Source: Spongiimicrobium salis
GTDB taxonomy: Bacteria; Bacteroidota; Bacteroidia; Flavobacteriales; Flavobacteriaceae
DNA: 64,000 nucleotides
Direction of reading: 5' to 3'
Assembly: GCF_043678055.1 (NCBI RefSeq)
Contig: NZ_JBHEQA010000007.1
Span: 149,857-213,856 of the forward strand
The notes under the pieces: model-generated
Database searches by the model: none
Told to the model about the DNA's origin: nothing
The model's input: only the letters and a program-made list of their open reading frames with translations
Made by a program: the position numbers and the translations under genes
Shown: positions 1-9,221 of the stretch, piece after piece
How positions within the stretch are numbered: the first letter of the stretch is position 1
How the letters are laid out: every line of letters starts with the position of its first letter

Positions 1-16
1 TTAAGCCATATATGCC

Positions 17-1663
17 CTATTTCTTTGGCAATATGGCCGGCAATATATAATGGGTCATCATACGATCCACATTGGAATGGGCATAGGGCATTCCGTAGGC
101 CGAGGCCGTAATTACAATGACAAAGGGAATATTTTTAAATACGAAGATTTTATTACCGCCATTGCCCGTACAAAATGAAACTTCATAATCGCTGCCATTT
201 ACCGTATATACCCTGTTCCAGAACAGATAACCATAATACCCATCTTCCATACCCGCATAGCTTTGGGATACCTGCTTGGCCAAACTTTTTTCTACCCAGG
301 ATGGCGTTAGAATTTGTTTGCCGTTCCATTTTCCTTTGTTCTTGTAGAGCTGCCCGTATTTGGCAAAATCAACTGCTCTAAGCTGTATCCCACCTGCGGT
401 ATTCCCTACTTTTTGGGGTGTATATTGCCATTGGTAATTTGTAATGTTTAGTGGAGCGAACAGTTTTTTATCGGCATAAGAAACAAGTCCACCAGGAACC
501 GATTTATGAATAATATCGCCCAGTAGTACTGCTCCAGCTGTAAAATAGGTGTAATCCTTACCAATTATTTTGTCCTCGTGCATGGGGAGGTCGAGTCCAA
601 ATTTAACCCAATTATCGGTAGGGTACATGTTTTCCTCATTTCCAGGATTACTGTAATCGGAATCATCACCATCAAAGCCTGAGGTCATGGTCAAAAGGGA
701 CTTTAAGGTAACGGCATCTTTCTTTGTACTGTAATTTTTGTACGACTTTAGATCGTAAAAATCTTTTAACAGGGCATGTTCATTTGTGATAAAATCCTCC
801 TCAATGGCAATGCCCAACATGGTTGAGGCAATGGTTTTGCCCACAGATCTGGGGTTGTGTAAACTTGCTCTGGAAGCCCCATTAAAATATTCCTCTACTA
901 AAAGTTGATTGTTCTTGATGACAACAATTCCGTTGATATCTTCGAATCTGCCTTCGGCAATTTTTCTGTTTAAGGCTTCAATTTTAGACTTGTCAAAATA
1001 ATCTTTGGAGATTTCCCAACCACTATTTGCCTGTATTTTTTGAACGAGAACCAGTTTTTCATCTATTGGTATTTTTGGTACTTCTACCGAAATAGTTCCT
1101 TTTGCCAAAGAAGGCCCCAATTTTAGGCTACCATCATTTACATACGGCTTTACGTCTATACTTAAGTTATGTTTCCCTTCGGTCAATGCGTCTTGTCCGC
1201 CATGGAGTTTCATAAACCTTTTCCACATATACCAACCCCACCAATCTATTCGTTCTGGGGTGACCAAGGGTATGGATAAATTAAGCTGTTCCGTTTTAAA
1301 GGATTTCGACCCAGCTCCGGTGTTTAAATTTTCTTCATAAAGCAACGCTCCATCGACGGTATATGAAAATTGAAAATTTCCTTTGCGCAATAATTCTTCT
1401 TTGGATAAGGTCGGGGCCAATGCTTGAAGACTCTCGATTAGGGGTTTGTCCAAGGTAAAATGGATACTCAAAAATCCATCTTTATGTAGATTGAAGTAAT
1501 CTGCATACCTGAGGGCAGCGGCTTTCGTTTTTGATAGATCATCTTTTGAAAAAAGCAAATTCCCGATATCCTCTGTAGCTGTGGGCTTCAATTTTGATTG
1601 ACTGTTATTTTTGCAGGATAACAATAGGCATAGCATAAAGGCAAAAAAATAATTCGATTTCAT
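17..1663 (-). CDS. Serine hydrolase lipoprotein (beta-lactamase class C-like)
   Basis: Predicted outer-membrane or periplasmic lipoprotein of 548 aa. The signal peptide ends in a lipobox-like LLSC (Cys17). Residues about 20-240 form an N-terminal extension without a recognised fold. The serine-hydrolase domain follows, with the catalytic S-x-x-K motif SVGK at 273-276. At the usual Y-x-N position the protein has YTYF (about 371), and the C-terminal H-x-G box is replaced by GNGG, so esterase or peptidase activity is more likely than beta-lactam hydrolysis. Substrate cannot be read from the sequence. It appears to be a single-gene unit; the AraC gene upstream on the same strand may or may not control it. 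Confidence 0.85.
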   Translation of the reverse strand: MKSNYFFAFMLCLLLSCKNNSQSKLKPTATEDIGNLLFSKDDLSKTKAAALRYADYFNLHKDGFLSIHFTLDKPLIESLQALAPTLSKEELLRKGNFQFSYTVDGALLYEENLNTGAGSKSFKTEQLNLSIPLVTPERIDWWGWYMWKRFMKLHGGQDALTEGKHNLSIDVKPYVNDGSLKLGPSLAKGTISVEVPKIPIDEKLVLVQKIQANSGWEISKDYFDKSKIEALNRKIAEGRFEDINGIVVIKNNQLLVEEYFNGASRASLHNPRSVGKTIASTMLGIAIEEDFITNEHALLKDFYDLKSYKNYSTKKDAVTLKSLLTMTSGFDGDDSDYSNPGNEENMYPTDNWVKFGLDLPMHEDKIIGKDYTYFTAGAVLLGDIIHKSVPGGLVSYADKKLFAPLNITNYQWQYTPQKVGNTAGGIQLRAVDFAKYGQLYKNKGKWNGKQILTPSWVEKSLAKQVSQSYAGMEDGYYGYLFWNRVYTVNGSDYEVSFCTGNGGNKIFVFKNIPFVIVITASAYGMPYAHSNVDRMMTHYILPAILPKK

Positions 1664-1728
1664 GTTTGTGATTTAGTTCAACACAAAAATCCAATTTTCA
1701 AGAAGGGTATAATTGTATATTTTTAACA

Positions 1729-2532
1729 TTAGGAAATTAATCGTAAAAATTTAGTGGGGGTCATGTTATAGATCGATTTGAAACTGGATATAAAATGGCT
1801 TTGATCATAGAAACCACATTTGTAACAAATTTCCGTCATGCTATATTGTTGGGTAGATATTAAGATGATCGCTTTATTCAGTTTAAGTTGCCGCATGTAT
1901 TGCCCGAGTGTGGATCCAAAATATTTATGGAATTCTCTGGATAAATGAACCGGGTGGATGTTTAATTCTTTGCTGAGTGCATTCAGGGAATAATCCACCT
2001 CGCTATCTAAAATGAGTTCGGACATTTTTCCTACCCAAGCCGGCTTTTTTGAATGCGCATTCAAAGGTGGCGTTTTCATTTTATTGAAGATATCCAAAAT
2101 CAGCAACTCAATGCTTAAAGGGCTGTGATGGTCATTAATTCTGGTTTCCAAATACACTTTGTACATCAAAGATTTAATATGGGGATTTTCCAAATGAAGG
2201 CTTCCTTCGAAATCCAATGCAGCAATATCATATTTTTGGAGCCAACTTTTTTCAAGCTCCAAATGGAATCCACTGGCCTTATCCGAATGCTTTGAACCAT
2301 AGTGAACCTCCTGCCAATTGGTAAACATTAGACCTCCAGGTGGAAGTAGGGTTTCAATTCTCTTATTGGTGTCCTTCATGTTTCCATGCAATACAAACAT
2401 AAAGTAGGGGTTTTCATGATAGTGCCAGGGCGTGCGTTCTCCATTGTAACCGTAATTGGTCAATAAAATCCCATCGAAACCCATTTTCGTGTTGAGGTTC
2501 CCATAATATTGTCCTTTTGTTGAGATGATCAT
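1729..2532 (-). CDS. AraC family transcriptional regulator
   Basis: One-component regulator of 267 aa. The N-terminal half has a cupin-like sensor segment (WHYHENPYFMFVLHG near residues 36-51). The C-terminal 100 residues form the double helix-turn-helix of the AraC/XylS family, ending in the typical second-helix pattern CGFYDQSHF followed by F-x3-YNMTPTKF. The ligand is unknown. It lies on the same strand as the serine hydrolase at 17-1663 with a gap of about 65 bp, so that gene is a plausible but unproven target. Confidence 0.9.
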   Translation of the reverse strand: MIISTKGQYYGNLNTKMGFDGILLTNYGYNGERTPWHYHENPYFMFVLHGNMKDTNKRIETLLPPGGLMFTNWQEVHYGSKHSDKASGFHLELEKSWLQKYDIAALDFEGSLHLENPHIKSLMYKVYLETRINDHHSPLSIELLILDIFNKMKTPPLNAHSKKPAWVGKMSELILDSEVDYSLNALSKELNIHPVHLSREFHKYFGSTLGQYMRQLKLNKAIILISTQQYSMTEICYKCGFYDQSHFISSFKSIYNMTPTKFLRLIS

Positions 2533-2615
2533 TTTGTGTCCCTTTATTAACTAAAACGCTAGTGAAACCAAAAAAGTTGTATTCATATCTTTATAAATTC
2601 ATGATTGCACAATGA

Positions 2616-3320
2616 CTAGACTCTACCCATCATGGACATGGTGTTTAGGATAGCATGAGCAATAATTAAGGGCCATAAATTCCGTCCAAATTTCACATAG
2701 GCGATGCCCATGATCAACCCAATAATGCCCACCGTAACCGATCTTTCCGATAGATCATAAGAATGTCTAAATCCAAATAGCATGGCTTGTAAAAGAACAG
2801 CAATAGCTGTTGCAAAGTACGTTTTGGAAAACAACCTTTCCAACCAAGTGATTAAGAACCCCCTATCCAATAGCTCCTCTAAGGCAGATTGCAATAATAC
2901 AAAAGGGATAATCATAAAAAAATGAGGCCAATTGCCCTTTAATGGACCAAATTTTGAAACTGCATTTTCGGATGATTGATCCGGTGCCAATGAAAAAGGT
3001 AAAAACTCCTGAATATTTTGAAAAATTACAATGCAAATAGGAACTGCTATTAAAATACCAGCAGTAACCAACAAACTTTTTAGCATCTGATTTGGTTTTC
3101 TTAAGCCTAAATCATGCCATGATATATTCCGAACTTTCATTCTCCATGTGGCCACTGCCAAGGTGGAAAAGGACCATAAAAGCCCGTTGGCAATGAAATG
3201 CAATTGGTCAAAATACACTTTTCTTACCAAAAACATTACCGAAATATAAAGGACCAGATCCAGAAAGAATCCCTTGAAATGGGGTTGCTTGTAGGAGGTT
3301 TTTGTGGTTTTGGTACTCAC
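2616..3320 (-). CDS. CPBP family intramembrane glutamic protease
   Basis: Integral membrane protein of 234 aa in the CPBP (CAAX protease and bacteriocin-processing, ABI) family. The three family motifs are present: EELLDR (E-E-x3-R) near residue 145, FGFRH (F-x3-H) near 185, and HAILN near 222. These residues form the Glu/His active site inside the membrane in known members. The reading frame begins with GTG. In bacteria these proteins are often tied to immunity to peptides or membrane-protein turnover, but no peptide gene is visible next to it. Confidence 0.88.
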   Translation of the reverse strand: MSTKTTKTSYKQPHFKGFFLDLVLYISVMFLVRKVYFDQLHFIANGLLWSFSTLAVATWRMKVRNISWHDLGLRKPNQMLKSLLVTAGILIAVPICIVIFQNIQEFLPFSLAPDQSSENAVSKFGPLKGNWPHFFMIIPFVLLQSALEELLDRGFLITWLERLFSKTYFATAIAVLLQAMLFGFRHSYDLSERSVTVGIIGLIMGIAYVKFGRNLWPLIIAHAILNTMSMMGRV

Positions 3321-3522
3321 GATGGTTATTTTATACTATAAGACGATAATTCGCCATATTCGTTACAGCTATGGATTTGGTCTAGTAAGCCAATGTTTGC
3401 ATGTAACCTTCATGAAGAAGCCTGAACGATTGCATTAGGATTGGATTTAACCCTGGACGGCTCGGATAATGTTTTTTGCTATACCGCAAAAGCAAGAATG
3501 AGTTCTGGTTGTCGGATGCAGT

Positions 3523-4062
3523 TTATTTTTTTCTTTTATAATGATGCTGGGTGATTTGATTCAGAAAGATTTGTGTTTCGATCAGTTCAAACTGCAAGGG
3601 ATTGGGAAGTTCCTTGAATAAGGGAAAACCCCCGCCCAAAACCACGGGAATTGTGGTGAGTATCATTTCATCGATCAAATCTGCTTCCAGAAAACTTCTA
3701 ATAGTGGCCCCACCATCAATATAAAGACGTTTGAATCCTTTTTTATGGATTTGTTGCACAATTTCTGTCAATGTTCCTTGAATCAAAAAAGCCTTTCCTT
3801 GTTGACTTTCAGGGATTTCTTTTAGCGTATTGCTCAAAACAAAAACGGGCTTGTCATAGGGCCAGGCAACATCAAATCCACAAACGGTTTCAAATGTGGT
3901 ACGCCCCATGACCAGGGCATCTATGGTATCATTGAATTTTAGATACCCCATATCGTCATTATCTGGGTTTGGAATGCTGTATAGCCAGTCAATTCCTCCA
4001 TTTTTGTCGGCAATGTATCCGTCCAAACTTGTGGCGATAAATACACTATTCTTTTTGTCCAT
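3523..4062 (-). CDS. Dihydrofolate reductase family protein (RibD C-terminal type)
   Basis: NADPH-dependent reductase-like protein. I start it at the ATG at 4062, giving 179 aa beginning MDKKNSVFIATSLDGYIA, because this strand matches the first beta strand of RibD-C/DHFR-like proteins; the open frame continues 11 codons upstream. Family motifs are SLDGYIAD, VMGRTTFE near residue 62, the GGATIRSFLEADLIDE loop, and VVLGGGFPLF near the end. Such stand-alone proteins resemble YyaP/YwjB of Bacillus; the true substrate is unknown. No operon partner is evident. Confidence 0.85.
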   Translation of the reverse strand: MDKKNSVFIATSLDGYIADKNGGIDWLYSIPNPDNDDMGYLKFNDTIDALVMGRTTFETVCGFDVAWPYDKPVFVLSNTLKEIPESQQGKAFLIQGTLTEIVQQIHKKGFKRLYIDGGATIRSFLEADLIDEMILTTIPVVLGGGFPLFKELPNPLQFELIETQIFLNQITQHHYKRKK

Positions 4063-4211
4063 GATTTTTTCCGATTTACCTTGCTTAAAGGTCATAAGGC
4101 GCTTGCTAAAGGTACGGAAAGTTCCCTGTTTATGCAGGGAGCTTACGATGGAATAATGTTTTCACGCAATAAGATTTTGCCTGTGATTCCCTGTGAAAAT
4201 GGATGGGGAGC

Positions 4212-5519
4212 TTATTTTTTTGAGGCTATGATGTTTTCTAAAATTGAAAAGGGGAGGGATCCGTTTTCCAAAATCATCTGATGAAATCGCTTTAAATTAA
4301 AATCTTTTTGTTTTTCAAATTCTGCCTTTAAGGTTAAGATTTTGTCCGCTCCATATTTATACGTAATCACTTGACAAGGCCATCGTTTCATTCTGGCAAT
4401 TTCCCGTAACCCAATACTGTCTTGTTCGGGAATATGCTGTTGCCAGAACTTCAATGCCTTTTGATCGTTCCAACCGTAGTAATTTATTCCAACGTCCATG
4501 GCTACCCGTACCGATCGGATGATATCCCATTCCCATTTTCCCAATTCATCATAAATGTCGCGATAAGCACCAATTTCGTACCCAATTTCTTCAACATAGG
4601 CCGCCCATCCTTCTCGATAACTTGAGTATTGAAACATTTTTTGAATGTCCGAACGCTCCAACATATTCTCTAACATGATCTGGTAATGATGCCCTGGCAT
4701 GGCTTCATGAATATAAATCCAACTGATTTGACGTTTGTTAAAAGCTTGGTCAAAAAAATTATAATAGAAAGTCTCATTTCTATAAAAGGCAGGAACTTGG
4801 GCCAAATTCTTATTTGTGCCACGTGCAATTTTTACCTCTGGAATCAAATCTACATCTGGGAAGTTTTCCGCTAAGCCCTTGGCGATGATTTTTTTTATTT
4901 TTTCAAATTCTTCTTGAACAACTTCCACGTCTTCATAATAAAAATCGGGCGTATTGATATGCGTTTTAAATGTTGAGTCATCCATTTTTGCCCTAGTTTG
5001 TACCGTTTTCATACGCTTTTTTACGCGTTCTATCTCCTTTAGGCCAAACTGATACATTTGGTCTGGAGTCACTTCTAAGCCAACCCAACGTTTCAAGAAG
5101 TAGGTGTACAGCTCCTTCCCGTTAGGCAACAGGAAAATACCGCTATTTGAAATGTCCTGAACTTGCGCATCATGCCATTTTTTCTCTTGGGCAATTCTGA
5201 GCAGATTCATTTCCGTTTCATACCGCATCAATTCAAAATCCAATCGATTTTTTTTCGATAGGTCTTCGGGATGTATTTCGCTTAAATAGGAAGCGGCTTT
5301 TTTAAAAAATACTTCTTGTTGTATCACCGAATCTTCGCTTTTAATAGATTGGAGGTTGGCCACATAGGAAAGTTGGGTGGGAGGAAGATTCCATTTTTCG
5401 AACCCTTCTCTAAAGTGTTTGGCAAAGGTTTCAAAGTTAGGGGCAGAAGCGCTTGTGCTATCCTGACAATTTGCGAAGGGGATTACGAAAAAAACAAAGA
5501 GAAAAAAATAATTCTTCAT
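4212..5519 (-). CDS. DUF885 family protein, predicted secreted metallo-hydrolase
   Basis: Member of the DUF885 family, whose members carry the zinc-peptidase-like motif HEAMPGHH, seen here near residue 280 (H-E-x-x-x-H-H type). The start is placed at the ATG at 5519, giving 435 aa with a signal peptide that ends at PFANC, possibly a lipobox. The longer open frame would overlap the AraC gene upstream by 35 bp and would bury the signal peptide, so it was rejected. Expected location is periplasm or outer membrane. Substrate unknown, probably peptides. Confidence 0.85.
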   Translation of the reverse strand: MKNYFFLFVFFVIPFANCQDSTSASAPNFETFAKHFREGFEKWNLPPTQLSYVANLQSIKSEDSVIQQEVFFKKAASYLSEIHPEDLSKKNRLDFELMRYETEMNLLRIAQEKKWHDAQVQDISNSGIFLLPNGKELYTYFLKRWVGLEVTPDQMYQFGLKEIERVKKRMKTVQTRAKMDDSTFKTHINTPDFYYEDVEVVQEEFEKIKKIIAKGLAENFPDVDLIPEVKIARGTNKNLAQVPAFYRNETFYYNFFDQAFNKRQISWIYIHEAMPGHHYQIMLENMLERSDIQKMFQYSSYREGWAAYVEEIGYEIGAYRDIYDELGKWEWDIIRSVRVAMDVGINYYGWNDQKALKFWQQHIPEQDSIGLREIARMKRWPCQVITYKYGADKILTLKAEFEKQKDFNLKRFHQMILENGSLPFSILENIIASKK

Positions 5520-5580
5520 AAGGAAGTTTTCGTAAAAGTAGAAATTCAAAAAAGGAAGTATTTGTAAAATCTTGCGAATT

Positions 5581-6447
5581 TTAATCCTCAAAAAAGGAGG
5601 AGGGTGGCCTCCCAAAATGCTTTTTGAATTGATTGGAGAAGGCGGCCAAATCTGAATATCCTAAACAAAAAGCAATGTCGGTTATGCGCATTTCTTTGGT
5701 CAGCATCATTTTTTGCGCTTTTTGCATTCTTAATAATTCTTGGAGCTCAAGGGGGGATCGATGAAAACAATTTTTAAATAATCGGGAAAAATGAAACTTA
5801 GAAATACCAGATTCCCGGGACAGCTGATCTAAAGTGATTTTGTGGGTGTAGTTTTGGTAAATAAAATCTTTTGAAGCCATCAGCTTGCAAAGGAGCATCC
5901 TTTTTGTCTCAATTTTTTTTACATATATGCCCAACCTGCTCTGTAGTTCAAATACTTCCTTGGAAAACGAAACCAATTGGGAAGAAATGGAATCAAGAAG
6001 GGCGATAGCATCTGTTTTTTGATCTGGTTTTGGCCATAAGTGCTGGAGTGCGTTTCCTAAAGCGGAGGAACCACCACAACTAAAGGAGGTTTTAAACAAG
6101 AGTTCATTGTTATATAAGTTGATTAATTTTTCATTGGTATCCAGATTCAAGTCAATACAAACGCCTTGGGTAAGATGTCTTTTGTTTTCAAAAGCAACGG
6201 TATAGGGTTCATCTTTTTTTAGAAGCAAAAATCGTCCTTGGTGCAAAGGCAAATCCATATCTTTTATTTGGTAATTTTCCGTTCCTTCCACCACATACTT
6301 CAAAGCAAGCCCTTTTGTCTTTCCTTGGTATTGGGATTTGCTTTTTGCTTGGGAAAATTTAATCTCTCCTGTAGTTTCCTTGTATTTTTGAATGTTTACT
6401 GCGATATCTTCAAGTTTTGATGCTAGTGAAATGCGTATTTGCGTTTT
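5581..6447 (-). CDS. AraC family transcriptional regulator without a standard start codon
   Basis: The C-terminal half is a clear AraC-type double helix-turn-helix (FHFSRLFKNCFHRSPLE; YSDLAAFSNQFKKHFG). The only ATG/GTG/TTG near the beginning is a TTG at 6301-6303. Translation upstream of it stays open and protein-like for 48 codons to a TAG at 6448-6450, including GLAL directly before KYVVEG, a pattern usual in this family. No ATG, GTG or TTG occurs in that stretch. Either the gene uses the internal TTG, uses a rare start such as ATT, or lost its 5' end. A copy of an intergenic repeat lies only 20 bp upstream of the stop. Function uncertain. Confidence 0.65.
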   Translation of the reverse strand, partial: KTQIRISLASKLEDIAVNIQKYKETTGEIKFSQAKSKSQYQGKTKGLALKYVVEGTENYQIKDMDLPLHQGRFLLLKKDEPYTVAFENKRHLTQGVCIDLNLDTNEKLINLYNNELLFKTSFSCGGSSALGNALQHLWPKPDQKTDAIALLDSISSQLVSFSKEVFELQSRLGIYVKKIETKRMLLCKLMASKDFIYQNYTHKITLDQLSRESGISKFHFSRLFKNCFHRSPLELQELLRMQKAQKMMLTKEMRITDIAFCLGYSDLAAFSNQFKKHFGRPPSSFFED

Positions 6448-6466
6448 CTATAGCGGGAAGTTCTGC

Positions 6467-6497
6467 TTTTTATTAAAAGTAGTGAATATTCTTTTAG
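6467..6497 (-). repeat. Isolated copy of the dispersed intergenic repeat (family A core)
   Basis: The segment TATTAAAAGTAGTGAATATT with its flanking T and A runs matches the central part of the palindromic spacers at 43.0, 50.8, 51.6 and 58.9 kb. It lies between the GNAT gene at 6646 and the AraC gene that lacks a start codon. The end motifs seen in the 43-64 kb copies are not clear here, so this looks like a decayed or partial copy. Confidence 0.6.
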
Positions 6498-6645
6498 TAG
6501 AGACATTGGCCTTGCCCTGATGATCAATGACGAAAATAAGGGGCGCTATGGATATGGTTTTATTTTAAATACTTTCAATGATATTAGGGTTTGTTGTCAT
6601 TGATATCACTTTGATGTCCTAAGGTATGGTGACGAATTTTAAATA

Positions 6646-7131
6646 TCATCTTCTTTTTAATTCGAATACAAAACAGCAGCTTCCGTTAAAGTTCCTTTCT
6701 TCCACAAATTCAAAACCCAGTCTTTTATAAAATTTATGGGCTTTGACATTGGTTTTTAATGGATCGATTAAAATTCCATCGACCTCAGGTATTTTGAAGC
6801 AGCGTTTAATGGCCAGTTGCATCATAATTGTTCCATATCCTTTGTTGAGGTCTTTTTCCTCACCGATCCAGATATCAATAGCCCTTTTTCCTTGTTCTAC
6901 CTTTCCCCAATACTGGGTTTCTTCAAAATAGGGATCAATGATTTGAATACACCCAATAGGCCTTCCATGGAATTCAGCAATCCATTGTTCTCTCCATGAC
7001 GGATTGGCCTTCAATTCATTTTCCCAATCCCAATCATCATCCGGATCAGCGTCAATAACATGTTGTTTGGTATCCCAATACTGTAATAGGGTCAAATCCT
7101 CAATAGTGGCCTCTCTTAATTGAATATTCAT
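6646..7131 (-). CDS. GNAT family N-acetyltransferase, AAC(6')-like subfamily
   Basis: Acetyl-CoA-dependent N-acetyltransferase of 161 aa. The acetyl-CoA binding segment is KDLNKGYGTIMMQLAI near residues 113-128 (Q/R-x-x-G-x-G/A type), followed by IDPLKTNVKAHKFYKRLGF, which is the arrangement seen in aminoglycoside 6'-N-acetyltransferases and siderophore acetyltransferases (Acetyltransf_8). The acidic stretch DADPDDDWDWE near residues 27-37 may bind a basic substrate. Resistance activity cannot be claimed from sequence. It follows the methyltransferase gene at 56 bp, same strand. Confidence 0.8.
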   Translation of the reverse strand: MNIQLREATIEDLTLLQYWDTKQHVIDADPDDDWDWENELKANPSWREQWIAEFHGRPIGCIQIIDPYFEETQYWGKVEQGKRAIDIWIGEEKDLNKGYGTIMMQLAIKRCFKIPEVDGILIDPLKTNVKAHKFYKRLGFEFVEERNFNGSCCFVFELKRR

Positions 7132-7187
7132 AGATCATGTTATATTTAGGATTGTAGATCACAGTCTCTTGATATGGCCCCAAAAAG

Positions 7188-7940
7188 CTATCGACAAACA
7201 AAAATCTGTTTTCCCGATTGATCATTGAAGGCATCTTCCTCAAAACTTCCAAACTTATGGAGAATGGTGAAACCTTGCCATTGTAGGTAGGCATCCAATT
7301 CTTGAGGGAAATACATTCGCATATCCAGGTTTTGGATAGAATCAAAAACTCCATTGATATGATAATGCCAGGCAATACGATTGATCTGTGTGTTGCTTTC
7401 ATATTGCATGGTCTGTTTAATTGCTATTTTCCTTCCATCTTCGGTAGTATATTTTGCAATTTCGCTCTGTTCTTTTTCAGCTTCTACAAGAAATCGTATA
7501 TCGGGGTTAAAGCAATCGAACAAAAACAGGCCTCCTTCTTTGAGATGGTTCTTCACTACCTGAAATGCCTTAAACAGATCTTTATTCTCATATAAATGAT
7601 GAATGGAATTGAATGGGATAAATATAAGATCATATTTTTCCGATAGCTTTAAATTGCATATGTCCGCTTCAATGAAAGGAATTTCCAACCCTTCCTCCAG
7701 AGCTTTTGTTTTAGCTTGTTCCAGCATAGACGGAGTATAGTCTACTCCACTAATTTTATGCCCTTCCCTTGCGATCGGAATCGTAAGTCTGCCTGTGCCA
7801 CAACAAAGCTCTAATATATGCGCATCTTTACTTTCCGGTAGCCATCGTTTGTAAAAGTCCAAATCTGCCAAGTCGGTATTTAAGCCATCATAAATGTGTG
7901 CATCATAAATTAAATTCCCAACCTTATAATTTCTATCCAT
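7188..7940 (-). CDS. Class I SAM-dependent methyltransferase
   Basis: Rossmann-fold methyltransferase of 250 aa. Motif I is ILELCCGTGRLTIPIA (about residues 42-57), motif II is the acidic end of the second strand (ISGVDYTPSML), and IEADICNLKL supplies the adenine-binding Asp. The later strand LFLFDCFNP corresponds to motif IV. The family (Methyltransf_25 type) modifies small molecules; the acceptor is unknown. It is followed by the AAC(6')-like acetyltransferase on the same strand, so the two may be co-transcribed. Confidence 0.88.
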   Translation of the reverse strand: MDRNYKVGNLIYDAHIYDGLNTDLADLDFYKRWLPESKDAHILELCCGTGRLTIPIAREGHKISGVDYTPSMLEQAKTKALEEGLEIPFIEADICNLKLSEKYDLIFIPFNSIHHLYENKDLFKAFQVVKNHLKEGGLFLFDCFNPDIRFLVEAEKEQSEIAKYTTEDGRKIAIKQTMQYESNTQINRIAWHYHINGVFDSIQNLDMRMYFPQELDAYLQWQGFTILHKFGSFEEDAFNDQSGKQIFVCR

Positions 7941-8028
7941 ATTTTTCCTTTAAAATCGATTAGGTTATCCAGCTATTCCCTTGGTATGGAACTCCGAAGA
8001 GATATCACCTAAATGCTACGGAATGCCT

Positions 8029-9063
8029 TTACGAACTTTTTTGCCTTTTCAGTATTTTGACAATTCTTGTATTTATGATTTCGGACAAGTTCCAATTGTA
8101 AAGTTTGGAATCCGTAGTGCTATAGAATTCAATAGTTACCGCATCAAGATCTTTGTGATATTTAGCAAAACTTTGATAGCCCGGGACCCAACCGCCATGT
8201 TCAAACTTATAAATAGAGGCGTATATTTCCTGTTCCTTCCCTTCAAATAAGGAACCATCGTTTAAGGCTCGGAGAAAAGTGCCCACATCCGCTGCCGTAG
8301 CCAACATCCCATGTTCGTCCGCCTTTAAATCCAGAGGGTGTCCTACATGATAACCACTCATTACATTCCCCATATTTACTTCCTTAAGGGAACCAAAGGT
8401 ATTGTTGAGTTGCAGTGGCTTTAGAATTTCCTCCTGAATGAATTGAAAGTTGTCATAGCCTAAGACATCATTCATGATTTTATTGATCAATAGATAGTTT
8501 GTATTGCAATATTCGTAATCTTCCCCGGGCTCAAAGTTGGCCGGCTTGTCCAGGATCAATGCAAGGCTTTCTTCGTAGGTCTCCGTTGGAGCCGCCCAAA
8601 AGTTTGGAGTATCTGTAAAATTGGGGATGCCACTTTTGTGCTGTACCATCAATCTCAGCGTAATTTTATCCGCATTTTCGATCTTCCCCTTAAGTTCGGG
8701 TAAATATTCAGCAAGAGTTTTATCTAGAGAAAGCCGTCCATCACCTACCAATTTAGTGACTGCTGCCGCATCATAAAGCTTACTAATACTCGCTATCTTA
8801 AACAATGCATTAGGTTTAGCGGGTATCTTTAATTCTCGATCATGCCAGCCAGAAGCAAAATATTGTGGCGATTGCCCAGCTTGGTCCACATAGATGATCA
8901 TACCATCAAATCCGTGACCAATGGCTTCGTCCGCTTGTTCCTGTATGGTGTCTGGCAATGGAAGTATCCAGGCTTTGACCAAAAGCCAAGGAACAAAAAA
9001 CAGGGAAGAGATGCCTCCACCAATAAGTACGATTCTGATGATCTGTTTTTTTGTTATGTTCAT
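8029..9063 (-). CDS. Membrane-anchored serine hydrolase (beta-lactamase class C-like)
   Basis: A protein of 344 aa with an N-terminal membrane anchor at residues 8-32 and a periplasmic serine-hydrolase domain. Catalytic motifs are complete: S-x-x-K as SISK (92-95), Y-x-N as YCN near residue 185, and HGG near 310 in place of K-T-G. This is the pattern of class C-like esterases and D-Ala-D-Ala carboxypeptidase-type proteins. Substrate unknown. Gene stands alone, 88 bp downstream of the methyltransferase start region. Confidence 0.87.
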   Translation of the reverse strand: MNITKKQIIRIVLIGGGISSLFFVPWLLVKAWILPLPDTIQEQADEAIGHGFDGMIIYVDQAGQSPQYFASGWHDRELKIPAKPNALFKIASISKLYDAAAVTKLVGDGRLSLDKTLAEYLPELKGKIENADKITLRLMVQHKSGIPNFTDTPNFWAAPTETYEESLALILDKPANFEPGEDYEYCNTNYLLINKIMNDVLGYDNFQFIQEEILKPLQLNNTFGSLKEVNMGNVMSGYHVGHPLDLKADEHGMLATAADVGTFLRALNDGSLFEGKEQEIYASIYKFEHGGWVPGYQSFAKYHKDLDAVTIEFYSTTDSKLYNWNLSEIINTRIVKILKRQKSS

Positions 9064-9221
9064 TTGGAATGCCCTACTTTTTAATCAAAAGTATAGCATT
9101 TATTGCAGCTTTTTCCTGTTTTGCTCGTTTTAACTGCTAGACATAACGGAAATAGAAAATCAGCAAACATTTTAAAAAGAGGCGCAAATAAAAAGCTACG
9201 GGCTATTCTCCTTGTAGAAGT

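Noticed and set aside
7100..7402. 100-codon frame across the methyltransferase/GNAT junction
   Set aside because: Antisense-free shadow frame overlapping the end of the clear methyltransferase gene; composition unlike a protein.
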